From Deltaproteobacteria bacterium (GTDB taxonomy: Bacteria; Desulfobacterota; Desulfobacteria; Desulfobacterales; SpSt-501): a DNA stretch of 64,000 bases. A program made the position numbers and the translations under genes. The stretch lies in assembly GCA_016219005.1 (NCBI GenBank), contig JACRCN010000104.1, positions 1 through 64,000 on the forward strand. The letters run 5' to 3'. The notes beneath the pieces were generated by a model that did not search any database, was not told the DNA's origin, and was given only the letters and a program-made list of their open reading frames with translations. Positions 53,096-62,643 of this stretch are shown here, piece after piece. The first letter of the stretch is position 1. Each line of letters starts with the position of its first letter.

Positions 53096-54246
53096 CATTC
53101 GAGTTTGCCACGGCGGGCCGGATCATCTTCGGCGTAGGCAGCGCCAAGACCATCGGCGAGCATGCGGCCCGGTTGGGGAGGCACGCTTTTGTCCTGACGG
53201 GCGCGCACGCGGAGCGTTGCGCGCCGGTGTTGCGCCAGTTGGACGATCATCACGTCCGGCACACGCAGCTTGGGGTGTGCAGGGAACCCACCACCGATTT
53301 CGTTTGGAGCGGGGTTGAAAAGGCCCGCGATTGCAGCTGCGATCTCGTGATCGGGGTCGGGGGCGGCAGCGTACTGGACGCTGGCAAGGTGATCGCCGCC
53401 ATGCTCACCAACGGCGGCGCACTCATGGATTACCTGGAGGTGGTCGGTGCCGGCCGCGAGCTCAGCCGGATGTCCGCCCCCTACATCGCCATCCCCACGA
53501 CGGCGGGCACCGGGGCCGAGGTGACCCGCAACGCCGTTCTGGAGTCCCCCGCGCACGGGGTCAAGGTCAGCATGCGCAGTCCCTTCCTGCTGCCGCGACT
53601 GGCGGTGATCGACCCGCAGATGACATACTCGATGCCCCCCGCCCTGACCGCCAGCACCGGCCTCGACGCCCTGACCCAGCTGCTGGAGGCCTTCGTCACC
53701 CGCCACGCCAACCCCCTGACGGACGGGATTTGCCGCGAGGGGTTGCGCCGGGCCGGCCGCTCCCTGATCATCGCCTTCGAGGACGGCGGCAACCCAGCTG
53801 CCCGGGAGGACATGTGTGTGGCCAGCCTCTGCGGGGGTCTCGCCCTGGCCAACGCCAGGCTCGGAGCGGTGCACGGCATTGCCGGACCTTTCGGGGGCAT
53901 GTTCAAAGCCCCCCACGGCGCAGTTTGCGGACGGCTGCTGCCGTTCGTCATGACGGCCAATGTCGCCGCCCTGAGACAGCGGGCGGCCGGGTCGGTGGCG
54001 CTCGCCCGCTTCGACGAGGCGGCCCGGCTGCTGACCGGGGACGAGCGGCCCGCCGCCGAGGACGGCATCGCCTGGCTGCAGACCCTGTGTGAACGGTTCG
54101 CGCTCCCGCCGCTGTCCGCCTACGGGTTCTCGGACCCGCACGCCGCGGACCTGATCGCAAAATCCCTTAAGTCCAGCAGCATGCGCGGAAACCCGATCGA
54201 CCTGACCGAGGCGGAATTGGAGTCGGTCCTGAATCGCTCAAAATGA
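53092..54246 (+). CDS. Iron-containing alcohol dehydrogenase
   Basis: A 384-residue group III (Fe-type) dehydrogenase: GVGGGSVLDAGK (NAD-binding), PTTAGTGAEVTRNAVL, and metal ligands in GLDALTQLLEAF, AVHGIAGP and APHGAVCG. It is normal in length. The start overlaps the ABM-like fragment by 4 bases. It would oxidise primary alcohols or reduce aldehydes; the exact substrate is unknown. Confidence 0.92.
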   Translation: MTFEFATAGRIIFGVGSAKTIGEHAARLGRHAFVLTGAHAERCAPVLRQLDDHHVRHTQLGVCREPTTDFVWSGVEKARDCSCDLVIGVGGGSVLDAGKVIAAMLTNGGALMDYLEVVGAGRELSRMSAPYIAIPTTAGTGAEVTRNAVLESPAHGVKVSMRSPFLLPRLAVIDPQMTYSMPPALTASTGLDALTQLLEAFVTRHANPLTDGICREGLRRAGRSLIIAFEDGGNPAAREDMCVASLCGGLALANARLGAVHGIAGPFGGMFKAPHGAVCGRLLPFVMTANVAALRQRAAGSVALARFDEAARLLTGDERPAAEDGIAWLQTLCERFALPPLSAYGFSDPHAADLIAKSLKSSSMRGNPIDLTEAELESVLNRSK

Positions 54247-54265
54247 CAGAGCCTTGAGATTGAGC

Positions 54266-55762
54266 ATGCGAAAGCATCTTAACATATTGTCCCTTGCGGC
54301 GGCGGTCCTGCTGGCAGCCGGTCCATCCGCAGCGGCGGATTCGGGTCTCACCCGGCTGGTGAAGAAAATCCAACCCGCGGTCGTGACAGTGATTGTCTAC
54401 GACGCCGAGCGTCACCTCTCCGGCATCGGCACGGGGTTCTTCGTCAGCCCCCAGGGCCACCTGATCACGAACTTCCACGTTCTGGCCGGAAAATACGCGG
54501 CCGATGTCAGGACCTCGCAGGGGAAATCCTACCACGTCAAGGCGGTGCTGGCGGAGAACAAGGCCTTCGACCTGGTGAAACTGCAGGTGGACATCCCGGA
54601 AAACGAGGTGGCCTGGATCTCCGTGAGCGACCGGCCGCCGGAAATCGCCGAGCGCATCGTCGTGGTGGGCAGCCCCATGGGCCTGGAGCAGACCGTAAGC
54701 GAGGGCATCGTTTCCTCCGTGCGGGAGGTCCCCACGGTGGGCCGGGTGTTCCAGATCTCGGCCCCCATCTCGTCCGGATCCAGCGGCAGCCCCGTGGTGA
54801 GCACCAAGGGCCAGGTGATCGGCATCGCCACCTTCCAGTTCATCCAGGGCCAGAACCTGAATTTCGCCGTGACGGCGCAGCAGATCATGGCGCTCAAAAA
54901 ATTCGCTGGCACCAAGTCCGTCCCCGAGTGGACGTTCGACCATTTAGGCAGCAAGCTGCGGGTGGCCGAGGAGCTGTGCCAGAAAGGGTTCAAGTTCTCC
55001 ATCGCCGGCGAGGATCAGCTGGCGCTGCAGCACTTCATCAAGGCCACCCAGGAGGACCCGGGTGACGCCGCGGCCTGGAGCGGCCTGGGTTCGTGCTATG
55101 CCGGTCTGAACAACCCCGAGGACGCCATTGCCGCCTTCCAGCAGGCCATCCAGGCCAATCCGCAGGACGAAATGGCCCATTTCAACCTGGCCAACTACTT
55201 CGGCCGAATCGGCCGCTTCGAAGAAGCCATCGCGGCGTACAAGGATACCATAACCATCAACCCGCAGCTCGAGGCGGCCCATTTCAATTTAGGCTTGGCC
55301 TACGTGCAGCTCGGCCGATATGCCGAGGGCAAAGACGAATTCGAAACCGTCGCCCGCATCAACCCCGAGGCCGCTCCCGCCCATTACAACGCCGGCATCT
55401 CCTACAGCCAGCTCGGCCGGTTCCAGGAGGCGATCGAAGCCCAGAAGATCGTCATCCGGATCAACCCGGATTACGCGCCGGCGTATTACGCCATCGGAGT
55501 GGCATTCGGCAAGCTGGGCCGGGGCCGGGACGAGATCAGAGCCTACACGGAGGCTATTCGCGTGGACCCGGATTTCGCGCCGGCCCATCACGCCGTGGGC
55601 AACGCGTTTCTGCAGCGCGGGGATATAGCCGGAGCACTCGAGGAATACAAGATTCTGAAGAAGCTCGACGTGAACCTTGCCGACAACCTGTTCACCCACA
55701 TCTACCCGACCGATGAAATCAGCCCAAAACCTAAGAGAGCTGCCAAACAGCCGAAACCATAA
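54266..55762 (+). CDS. Secreted trypsin-like serine protease with TPR repeats
   Basis: A 498-residue protein with signal peptide (cleavage near PSAAA). Residues about 30-210 form a HtrA-like protease with all three catalytic residues: His (ITNFHVLAG), Asp (KAFDLVKL) and Ser (SSGSSGSPVV). No PDZ domain follows; instead six or seven TPR units occupy residues 250-470 (for example AAWSGLGSCYAGLNNPEDAI). The TPR region probably binds partner proteins in the periplasm. The end overlaps the PaaI-like gene by 50 bases. Confidence 0.88.
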   Translation: MRKHLNILSLAAAVLLAAGPSAAADSGLTRLVKKIQPAVVTVIVYDAERHLSGIGTGFFVSPQGHLITNFHVLAGKYAADVRTSQGKSYHVKAVLAENKAFDLVKLQVDIPENEVAWISVSDRPPEIAERIVVVGSPMGLEQTVSEGIVSSVREVPTVGRVFQISAPISSGSSGSPVVSTKGQVIGIATFQFIQGQNLNFAVTAQQIMALKKFAGTKSVPEWTFDHLGSKLRVAEELCQKGFKFSIAGEDQLALQHFIKATQEDPGDAAAWSGLGSCYAGLNNPEDAIAAFQQAIQANPQDEMAHFNLANYFGRIGRFEEAIAAYKDTITINPQLEAAHFNLGLAYVQLGRYAEGKDEFETVARINPEAAPAHYNAGISYSQLGRFQEAIEAQKIVIRINPDYAPAYYAIGVAFGKLGRGRDEIRAYTEAIRVDPDFAPAHHAVGNAFLQRGDIAGALEEYKILKKLDVNLADNLFTHIYPTDEISPKPKRAAKQPKP

Positions 55763-56213
55763 CTGCTTCGGCTGCAGCCCGGGGAACCCGTCGGGGCTGC
55801 AGATGCGCTTCTTCACCGACGGCCGTGCGGTCTACTCGCGGGTGAAGGTGCCGGAACACCTGTGCGGCTGGAGCAACATCGTACACGGCGGCGTGCTCAC
55901 CACCATTCTGGACGAGGTCATGAGCTGGTCGGCCATCACCCTGCTCAAGCGCATCGCGCTCACCCGGAGCATCGCCGTCGAATTCATCAAACCGATTCAG
56001 GTGGGTAGCGAGTTGAAGGCCGAAGGCCGCGTGCGGGAAACGGGGGGCAAGAACGACGCCGTCACCGAGGGGGTTCTCTACGACGCGAGCGATGAGCCTT
56101 GTGCCCGTGCGAGCGCCACCTTCAAGGTGTTCTCCCCGGCTGTCGCCCGGCGCCTCGCCATCGCGGATGAGGCCTCCATCGCCTGGTTCGAGCGCATCTT
56201 CAATCTCGCCTGA
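55713..56213 (+). CDS. PaaI-type hotdog thioesterase
   Basis: A 166-residue protein with the PaaI motif NIVHGGVLTTILDEVMSW (His, Gly-Gly and Asp). It begins with NHNCFGCSPGNPSGLQMRFF, a start often seen in this family. ATG 55713 lies inside the end of the protease gene, giving a 50-base overlap; no alternative start gives the conserved NCFGC end. Confidence 0.85.
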   Translation: MKSAQNLRELPNSRNHNCFGCSPGNPSGLQMRFFTDGRAVYSRVKVPEHLCGWSNIVHGGVLTTILDEVMSWSAITLLKRIALTRSIAVEFIKPIQVGSELKAEGRVRETGGKNDAVTEGVLYDASDEPCARASATFKVFSPAVARRLAIADEASIAWFERIFNLA

Positions 56214-56302
56214 AGCGGCCGCGACGCTCAGCCGTCCGCAACACCTGCCGTGCTCCCACTCCGCGCCGGCATGTTATCGGCGCTTGGAAGCGGTTATGGG
56301 CT

Positions 56303-56349
56303 CGTAAAAAGCGGGTTGCGGTGCAACGCGCCGCAACCCGCTTTTTACG
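56303..56349. terminator. Bidirectional rho-independent terminator
   Basis: A perfect 19-base stem (CGTAAAAAGCGGGTTGCGG with its complement) and a 9-base loop. The stem includes T runs on both strands. It lies between the convergent PaaI-like gene (ends 56213) and the conserved gene at 56356. Confidence 0.85.
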
Positions 56350-56355
56350 AAGTCG

Positions 56356-58152
56356 TCATTTCTTGGGCGCCGGGGCGGCGACCGGAACCAGGACGCGCTC
56401 GATCTCGGCCTGCAACGACTCGAGCTCCTCCAGAAAACGGCCTCTCTGATCGTCGATGAACTGTTTGGCGAGGCCGCGGTAATAGTCGACCCCGGCGAGG
56501 AGGTTTTCTTTGAACGTGGCAAAGTAGCTCTGGGGGCGGCGCGACAGTCCGATGGAAAACCGCTTGATCTCCTGGCGCAAGTGCTCCACGTACAGCCTGA
56601 GCTCCTGAACGAACATGTTCGGCCGCTCGCTGTTGGCCAGCAGGCACAGCCGGCCGTAGATGTGGCCGACCATCTCCTCCAGGGAGGCGAGTTTGGAGAA
56701 GTTCAGAATGTTCGGACCGCAGCAGATGGCAGGGGTGGCCTTCGCATCGAAGTTGTAGTTCAGGGCAACCCCGCCGGCCAGGTCGTGACACAGACAGGAC
56801 TTGTCGAGAACGCCCTGCCGGGTGAAGGCAAGTTGCTCCTCCGACAGGTTCTCCTCGAGGAGGTGCTTGAGTTTGCGCGTGATGTAGGCCCGGGAAGCCA
56901 GGCAGACCGGGGCCTCGGTGAGCTCCGTGTTGAATGTGGCATACCCCTTGGGGCAGGGGCTTCCGGGGTTGTCGGCCTGGTTGCGCCGGCGGCGGGCTTC
57001 TTCGCTCGACGACGTGCGCAGGTTCCAGAAGGGAACGCCCAACGGCGAGCTGTCGCTCAGGTAGACATCGCCGGGCTTCGCCGAAAGAAGTTTTTCGAGC
57101 TGGTTCCGGTCCACGTTGGTGGCCTCCGGGACCAGCAGGAAGGGGGTGCCCCAGCCGGTGCCGTTCAGCAGGTAATATCTCAGAAGAAAATCATTTTCCA
57201 ACGCCGTCCCGATGCCGCCTTGCACGGTGATGCGCACATCGTCGGGTGCTGCGCCGGCCGGACGGCCCTGGGCGTCGAGGGCCTTCAAATAGGCTTCCCG
57301 CAGCATCAAGACGAGCTCCTGCCGTTTCTGTTTGAACTCCTCGAGCACCGGCCCCAGCAGGTGGCCGTCGGTTGCGAAGGCGTGGCCGCCGCAGTTGAGC
57401 CCGGACTCGATGCGAAACTCGGACACCCACAGCCCACGCTTGGCCAGGAACTTTCCCTGCACTTCCGCGGAGTGAAAATCGCTCACCTTCAGGATGATGG
57501 TTTTCTTGAAATCGCCGCCCGTGTCCGCAAAAAAATCATCGAACGTGGCGGCATAACGGTAGAGCCGCTGGTTGATCCCGGCCGAAAAAATGATGGCGGA
57601 GCTGAGCGCGCTGCGAGCGAAGCCGCGCAAGGCCGCCATCGCGTCGGCACACTCCGGCGGCAGCTTCTGGCCGTTACGGTAGGCGTCGCTGTCGAGCTTG
57701 GTCATGATGTTGACGTCGATGCTGCCCGGCACGGCCAGCGGCCTGAGCAGCGCCTGCCGGCGGTCCTTTTCCGGGCCGTCCGGTGCGCCGAGCATGTCCT
57801 CGTAGGCCGTTCTGAGGGGCGAGTCCGGCAGCATCCGGAAATAGCGGGTGATCTCGCTGCCGTCCTCGAAAGGCGCAGCCTGCAGAGCCAGGGTTTGCCT
57901 CCGGACGATTCCGTCCACAAGGTTCAGATAGGCGGTGATGCGGCGGGCGCGGGCGTCGTCCGCGCCGGCGCCGATAGGCTCGAAGGGTTCGCCGAGCTTA
58001 TCGCAGTGATACTTGCGCACCTGCTCGATGAGCACGTCATCCACCAGGGATATGACGGAGGAGATGCCGTAGCGGGCGACTTTCAAGGGGGTATCGATGG
58101 TGAACCCCGTGCCCATGACGGGGATGTGAAACGAATGGGGCTGATAGCGCAT
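56356..58152 (-). CDS. Large conserved protein of unknown function
   Basis: A 598-residue protein starting MRYQPHSFHIPVMGTGFTID. The first part (MGTGFTIDTPLKVARYGISSVISLVDD) and VQGGIGTALENDF with GTGWGTPFLLVPEA recall FMN-dependent TIM-barrel enzymes such as nitronate monooxygenases, but the assignment is weak. Two Cys pairs (SCLCHDLAGG, AICCGPN) stand out near the C-terminus. ATG 58152 is supported by AGAGG at 7 bases; the frame upstream is noise. I do not know its role. Confidence 0.75.
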   Translation of the reverse strand: MRYQPHSFHIPVMGTGFTIDTPLKVARYGISSVISLVDDVLIEQVRKYHCDKLGEPFEPIGAGADDARARRITAYLNLVDGIVRRQTLALQAAPFEDGSEITRYFRMLPDSPLRTAYEDMLGAPDGPEKDRRQALLRPLAVPGSIDVNIMTKLDSDAYRNGQKLPPECADAMAALRGFARSALSSAIIFSAGINQRLYRYAATFDDFFADTGGDFKKTIILKVSDFHSAEVQGKFLAKRGLWVSEFRIESGLNCGGHAFATDGHLLGPVLEEFKQKRQELVLMLREAYLKALDAQGRPAGAAPDDVRITVQGGIGTALENDFLLRYYLLNGTGWGTPFLLVPEATNVDRNQLEKLLSAKPGDVYLSDSSPLGVPFWNLRTSSSEEARRRRNQADNPGSPCPKGYATFNTELTEAPVCLASRAYITRKLKHLLEENLSEEQLAFTRQGVLDKSCLCHDLAGGVALNYNFDAKATPAICCGPNILNFSKLASLEEMVGHIYGRLCLLANSERPNMFVQELRLYVEHLRQEIKRFSIGLSRRPQSYFATFKENLLAGVDYYRGLAKQFIDDQRGRFLEELESLQAEIERVLVPVAAPAPKK

Positions 58153-58479
58153 TCCAAAACCTCTTCTTATTTTAGACTTGTCTGGGTCGCCATGCCTCAT
58201 CGGCCAGCTTCCCATCGCGCATCCGCACCCCGGTTGTCCGAAGGTCGGAAAGCAACATATCCTATCAGATACGAGGGGAAAAGCCCAGCACATTCCGATC
58301 CCTGTAAATTTTTGTCAAGTTTCTCTGGTTTCAGCCGATAGTGATATCAAGCCTGTGGATGATGAATCCCGGCGTCATCTCACCTCCTTTCGCAGGGGTG
58401 ACTCCACGGGGGAGTCACCCCAACCTTTTTCCAATAAGAGATGATTTCTTGGCGGTTTGGCACGGAGCACGAAAAACTC
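58153..58479. other. Intergenic region with an 11 bp-arm hairpin
   Basis: About 327 bp without a supported gene. A perfect inverted repeat, GGGGTGACTCC at 58395-58405 and GGAGTCACCCC at 58411-58421, is followed by CTTTTT, so it could be a terminator or an attenuator preceding the small Cys-rich gene. Confidence 0.5.
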
Positions 58480-58761
58480 ATGGAAGAAACTCAGGTTTGT
58501 GAAAAGTGCAAGTACTGGGCGGAAACGGGGGGCACGGATTCGGGTCTGGTCGGCGAATGCCACCGCAATGCACCCCAGCCGGAACTGATCGATGCAGCAT
58601 CCACGGCGAACATCCGTTATGCGGTCTGGCCGGTCACGGCGGACAGGGATTGGTGCGGGAAGTACGAAGAGCGGCCCATGGCCTCCAAGGAATTGCTGGC
58701 CCGGGTGGCCATGATCGAGAAACTGGAGGCGGAGCGAAAGACCAAGGCCAAAACCGCCTGA
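58480..58761 (+). CDS. Small four-cysteine protein
   Basis: A 93-residue protein with CEKCKYW, GECHRNAP and DWCGKYE: four Cys residues spaced to bind a metal or Fe-S cluster. Similar short proteins are widespread in proteobacteria and phages and have no known function. The C-terminus is a charged helix. The start may be at 58441 instead; both are in frame. Confidence 0.7.
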   Translation: MEETQVCEKCKYWAETGGTDSGLVGECHRNAPQPELIDAASTANIRYAVWPVTADRDWCGKYEERPMASKELLARVAMIEKLEAERKTKAKTA

Positions 58762-58770
58762 TGATGCACC

Positions 58771-60531
58771 TCAACCGGGCCATGCATCCGTCATCCGTAG
58801 CACCGCTTGCAGCTGCAGGTGCAGCGGCGGCACCTGCCCTTCCGGAGGCTGCAGGTCGCGCTTCAGGCGATCGAGCGCACGGCCGGCGAGGCGTTTGGAA
58901 TTCAGACTGGCCCGGATGATGGCCTGCAGCAGGGAAAAACTCAGCAGCAGGGCGATAACGATCGCCCAGAGGGCGTGCAGGAAGAAATCGCCGCTGAGGT
59001 AGCTCCCGCTGAAAAAGTTCACGATCGTGATCCAGCCCGCATATCCCAGCAGACCGACCACCGGCGCGTTCAGCAGGACCTGAAGCCAGAAACCGCTGAG
59101 CCGGCGGGGAATCCGGTCGATTTCAGCATTCACGACCTCCGCCCAAAGGGATGAGAATCGCTCGGCAAAGCGCTCCACCGACGCCGCGGCGGCCCCGCCA
59201 TCGCGCACCGAGCCGTCGAAGCGGCCCCGGACCAGCATCTCGGCCGCATCGGGCCAGCGCCGCAGCAATTCCATGCGGTAGGTGCGCAGCACCACCTGCA
59301 GGTGTTCGGGGGCCAGGGCTTCGGGGCGACCTCCCTTTTCACCCGTCGAACGCCGCCAGCCGGAAGCGGCCCGAAACCTGCCAAAGCGGAAAATCGATGC
59401 GACCCCGCCGCCGAGAGCCATCAGACGCGTCCATGCAGCCAGCACCCATCCCACCGGCCCGACCCAGCGCTGGGAAAGCGTCTGGCATACGCTGAGGCCC
59501 ATGCCGGGCAGGATCTGTTCGTCGCCGCCCCGCACGGCCGCTACCGCGGCTGCCATCGCCTCGGTTTCCGCCTCGATCAGCCGCCGGCCGGCCGACTCCA
59601 GGGCCTCGCGGTCGGACGCCAGCTCCTGCCGGGCCTCGTCCAACACGAAGGCATGCAGGCGCCGGGCGTTTTCGACCCGGCGGTCGATCACGAACCCGTC
59701 GCGGGTCATATGGCTGAAAACGAGTCGGTGCAGCTCGTCGAACTGGTCGAACCCGTGCCGGGGGCCCGCCTCCGGGTCCCAACCCGGTTCCTTCACGTGC
59801 CGGCGGGCGGAAGCGCAAAGGGCGCGATCGACGGCCCCATCCCAGGACGCCCGGATGTAATCGAGAAAGTCCGGCAGAATCCGCTCCTTGAGCTCGGTCT
59901 CGTCCAGCCGGTCGCACTTGTTGAGCACGGCCACGAGCGACTCGCCGTCGAAACGCCGAACGATCGGCGCGAGATAATCCGCGTGATCCCGGCGCTTGGG
60001 GTTTTCGGCATCGAACACGCAGATCAGCACATCCGAGTGGGCCACGGCGGCGCCGAGCGCGGCCAAGTGCCGGTGGCTGGCCATGCTGTCGGTATCCGGT
60101 GTGTCGATCAGGCACACGCCCTCCGGCAACCGACTGCCCGCAGCGGGCCGGACCACGACGGCCTCGGCGCCGAGCTCCCTGGGGAGCTCCGCAGCCTCCT
60201 CCGATCCGCTGCCGAAGACCATGAGCCGGCCCGTGGTTGGACGCCGATGCCCGGTCTCCGATAGCTCAGCGCCCCCCGCCAGGGCGTTCACCAGCGTGGA
60301 TTTTCCGGAGCCGGAGGGGCCGATGATCGTCACTACCAGGCGGCGGTCGAGCCGGGCGGCGATGGCGTCGATCATACGGATTCCCTCCGCGCACTGCCGG
60401 ACAAGACCGGCCGCCGGGAGCCACAGCGGAACGGCTTCCAGCGCTGACGCCAGCCGGCCCAGCTCCGCCTTGAACCCTTCGATGCGCCCCAGCGCCCTGA
60501 GGGCCGCTGCCTGTCGTACCAGCTTGTTCAC
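58771..60531 (-). CDS. Dynamin-like GTPase B
   Basis: A 586-residue protein. The N-terminal GTPase has G1 GPSGSGKST, G3 DTPD and G4 NKCD. A long helical region follows, then two hydrophobic helices (VVGLLGYAGWITIVNFF and ALWAIVIALLLSFSLLQAII, residues about 500-545) that would insert in the membrane. Its start overlaps the stop of the neighbouring GTPase A by 4 bases, so the two are co-translated. The pair resembles bacterial dynamin-like proteins that often occur as tandem genes. Confidence 0.82.
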   Translation of the reverse strand: MNKLVRQAAALRALGRIEGFKAELGRLASALEAVPLWLPAAGLVRQCAEGIRMIDAIAARLDRRLVVTIIGPSGSGKSTLVNALAGGAELSETGHRRPTTGRLMVFGSGSEEAAELPRELGAEAVVVRPAAGSRLPEGVCLIDTPDTDSMASHRHLAALGAAVAHSDVLICVFDAENPKRRDHADYLAPIVRRFDGESLVAVLNKCDRLDETELKERILPDFLDYIRASWDGAVDRALCASARRHVKEPGWDPEAGPRHGFDQFDELHRLVFSHMTRDGFVIDRRVENARRLHAFVLDEARQELASDREALESAGRRLIEAETEAMAAAVAAVRGGDEQILPGMGLSVCQTLSQRWVGPVGWVLAAWTRLMALGGGVASIFRFGRFRAASGWRRSTGEKGGRPEALAPEHLQVVLRTYRMELLRRWPDAAEMLVRGRFDGSVRDGGAAAASVERFAERFSSLWAEVVNAEIDRIPRRLSGFWLQVLLNAPVVGLLGYAGWITIVNFFSGSYLSGDFFLHALWAIVIALLLSFSLLQAIIRASLNSKRLAGRALDRLKRDLQPPEGQVPPLHLQLQAVLRMTDAWPG

Positions 60532-62423
60532 CGGACCCTCCCCGTCGTCGTGTGGTTGAGGTATTCCTCAATCTGTGCCACCAGACACCCGGCGGCCTCG
60601 GCCGTGTTCTCGGCCGACCGCAGGATATTACCGGAGAGCTCCTCTTCAAAGAGCGCCTGAACCTTGGTGAACTTGTGCCGCAGCCAGGTCTGGGCGAGCG
60701 GACCGAGCATTGCCTTGAGCTGCTTCCGGTCGGCCTGCTTCATCCCGCGAGTGACCGGGATGGCCACCAGTGCGTAGAGGTCTTTCAGGCCGAAAAGCCC
60801 GGCCAGTTTGACCTTGATCGTCGCGGCCCCGACCGGGTCTCCGGTCGACAACACGTAGGTCACGGCGACGGTCGCCGGCAGCACGTTGAGGGCGGCCCAG
60901 AAGGTCTGGTTGATCTTGGACCACAATCCCATCCGGCGGCGAAAATGGTCGGCCACCGCTCTCAGCTCGACCTCCATGTCGTGGTCGATGCGGCTGATCG
61001 CCTGCTTCCGGGCCAGGATGGCCTGCAGGATGGAGCTGAAATCCACCCGGCGAAGCTTTTCTTGTTCGGGGAGCACGACCGGGTGGGCTCTCACCGTAAA
61101 CGGCGGATCGGGTTCCGCCGCGGCGACCGGAGTGCCACGGCCTTCCACGGCGGCGACCGGCGACAGCTGCGGGCTCAACAGGGCATGATGCAGCGTGGTC
61201 GCCGCGGCCACGAGGTTCTCCTCGAGCCTCCGTATAAACTGCTCGGCCGGGGGCACGGGTGCCGGCTCGCCGGAGAGCCTTTCACGGGCCCAGCCGGCGG
61301 CCCCGAGCACGACCCTGAAGGGCAGCTCGATCACGCTGCCCGTCCGCCGCATGAACTTGACCGCCGGCGGGTCGGTCGCGGCCCAGATCTTCGCAAACCG
61401 GCGCATGACCCGGTCCATCGGAAAAAAACGCAGCGCCTCCTGCAGGCAGCGTCCCTGGGCCGCCCGCAGGGCCATGGCATAGCGCCGCAGCTCGTCCAGC
61501 GAGAGTTTGGCCCGGCCGACCATGGCCGCCGCACCCTCGAGGACGTCGGCGAGCAGAGCGGCATGCAGGTCAAAGCGCAGCTGCGTCAGGTCGATCGCCC
61601 GCAGGGCCTCCGGGAAGGACGGGGCCCCGGGCCCGACCGGGAGCAGGGTCATCGAGGCGACGCCGGCCGCGATGCGGTTGTCCTCGTCGGCACGAAAGAC
61701 CCCGAGCACGTAGCGGTCGGCCGCGTCGCCGTAAATATTGCGGCCGACGGTCATGGCATGCTCCGCCACCTCCTCTGCGGTGAAGCTGGGGTAGCTGCGG
61801 TAGACCAGGAAACACTTGCGCCGGCCGATTCCGGTCAGCATCCGGGCGATGAAGTCGGTGTTGTCGCGATTGTTGTAGTTGGAGTTGGTGAAAACGTAAA
61901 TCAGGATGTCGGACGCCTCCAGGGCGCTTTGCGCGCTGTTCCGGTTGGCGTAGCGACCGCGCGAGCCCGTGTCGAAATCGGGAGTGTCCAGCAGGATCAT
62001 GTCGGCGGGGGTGGAGCGGCCGACGACGTACAGCGGCCCCCCGGGTTCAAGCAGGTCCCCGGAGTTCTTGAGCGGCGCCGGAGGCTCCCCGAAGGGTTCG
62101 ACCAGCGCGGCGATGGCGGCCGACTGCGAAACCAGCTCCGGCGGGATCGACAACAGCACGCGGCGGTTCATGCCCGCCCGTCCGCCGGTGGGCGCATGCC
62201 GTTTGCCCATGAGCGAGTTGAACAGGGTGGACTTGCCCGATGACCCGCCCCCGCAGATAGCGGCCACCAGGGGGAAGGCCGGGTCGAAGCGGGCGAGCAG
62301 GCGCGCATCGATCACCTGGGCCCAGGAGCCGATCTCTTTTTCGGCGTCGAGCTTCAGGATTTCGGCCAGCCGGGGCAGCTCGACCCGGATCCTTTTCAAG
62401 TTGTGGTGCAGCGACGCCTCCAT
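60528..62423 (-). CDS. Dynamin-like GTPase A
   Basis: A 631-residue protein with G1 GGGSSGKST, G3 DTPDFDTG and a helical body. A hydrophobic stretch near residues 520-545 (ALNVLPATVAVTYVLSTG) may be a membrane paddle. No clear NKxD G4 is visible; VYRSYPS occupies its place. ATG 62423 is chosen for GGGGTGGC just upstream. It heads the two-gene unit with GTPase B. Confidence 0.82.
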   Translation of the reverse strand: MEASLHHNLKRIRVELPRLAEILKLDAEKEIGSWAQVIDARLLARFDPAFPLVAAICGGGSSGKSTLFNSLMGKRHAPTGGRAGMNRRVLLSIPPELVSQSAAIAALVEPFGEPPAPLKNSGDLLEPGGPLYVVGRSTPADMILLDTPDFDTGSRGRYANRNSAQSALEASDILIYVFTNSNYNNRDNTDFIARMLTGIGRRKCFLVYRSYPSFTAEEVAEHAMTVGRNIYGDAADRYVLGVFRADEDNRIAAGVASMTLLPVGPGAPSFPEALRAIDLTQLRFDLHAALLADVLEGAAAMVGRAKLSLDELRRYAMALRAAQGRCLQEALRFFPMDRVMRRFAKIWAATDPPAVKFMRRTGSVIELPFRVVLGAAGWARERLSGEPAPVPPAEQFIRRLEENLVAAATTLHHALLSPQLSPVAAVEGRGTPVAAAEPDPPFTVRAHPVVLPEQEKLRRVDFSSILQAILARKQAISRIDHDMEVELRAVADHFRRRMGLWSKINQTFWAALNVLPATVAVTYVLSTGDPVGAATIKVKLAGLFGLKDLYALVAIPVTRGMKQADRKQLKAMLGPLAQTWLRHKFTKVQALFEEELSGNILRSAENTAEAAGCLVAQIEEYLNHTTTGRVR

Positions 62424-62643
62424 GCCACCCCGTTCTCCCGCAGAATCACGGTCGTAAAAAAACACGGCTGAATGGGAACGATAAACATGATTCAGCGCGT
62501 TTCAAACCCTCCCGCACGTCCAGTCCGAACATTGCATGAAAATTTTTCAGAATCGGCATGCTGGCGAGAAGAACGAACGCGCCGCCGTTGCGGCTTGCGC
62601 AGTGAGTGTGATAAGGTTCAAGGAACATCTCCGGAGGCTGCCC

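Noticed and set aside
56581-58341. 586-codon rightward frame opposite the conserved protein at 56356-58152
   Set aside because: Antisense shadow; it is Gln/Arg/Gly-rich without motifs, and the minus-strand gene has an ideal ribosome binding site.
60552-62243. 563-codon rightward frame opposite dynamin-like GTPase A
   Set aside because: High GC keeps the antisense frame open; the real GTPase motifs are on the minus strand.
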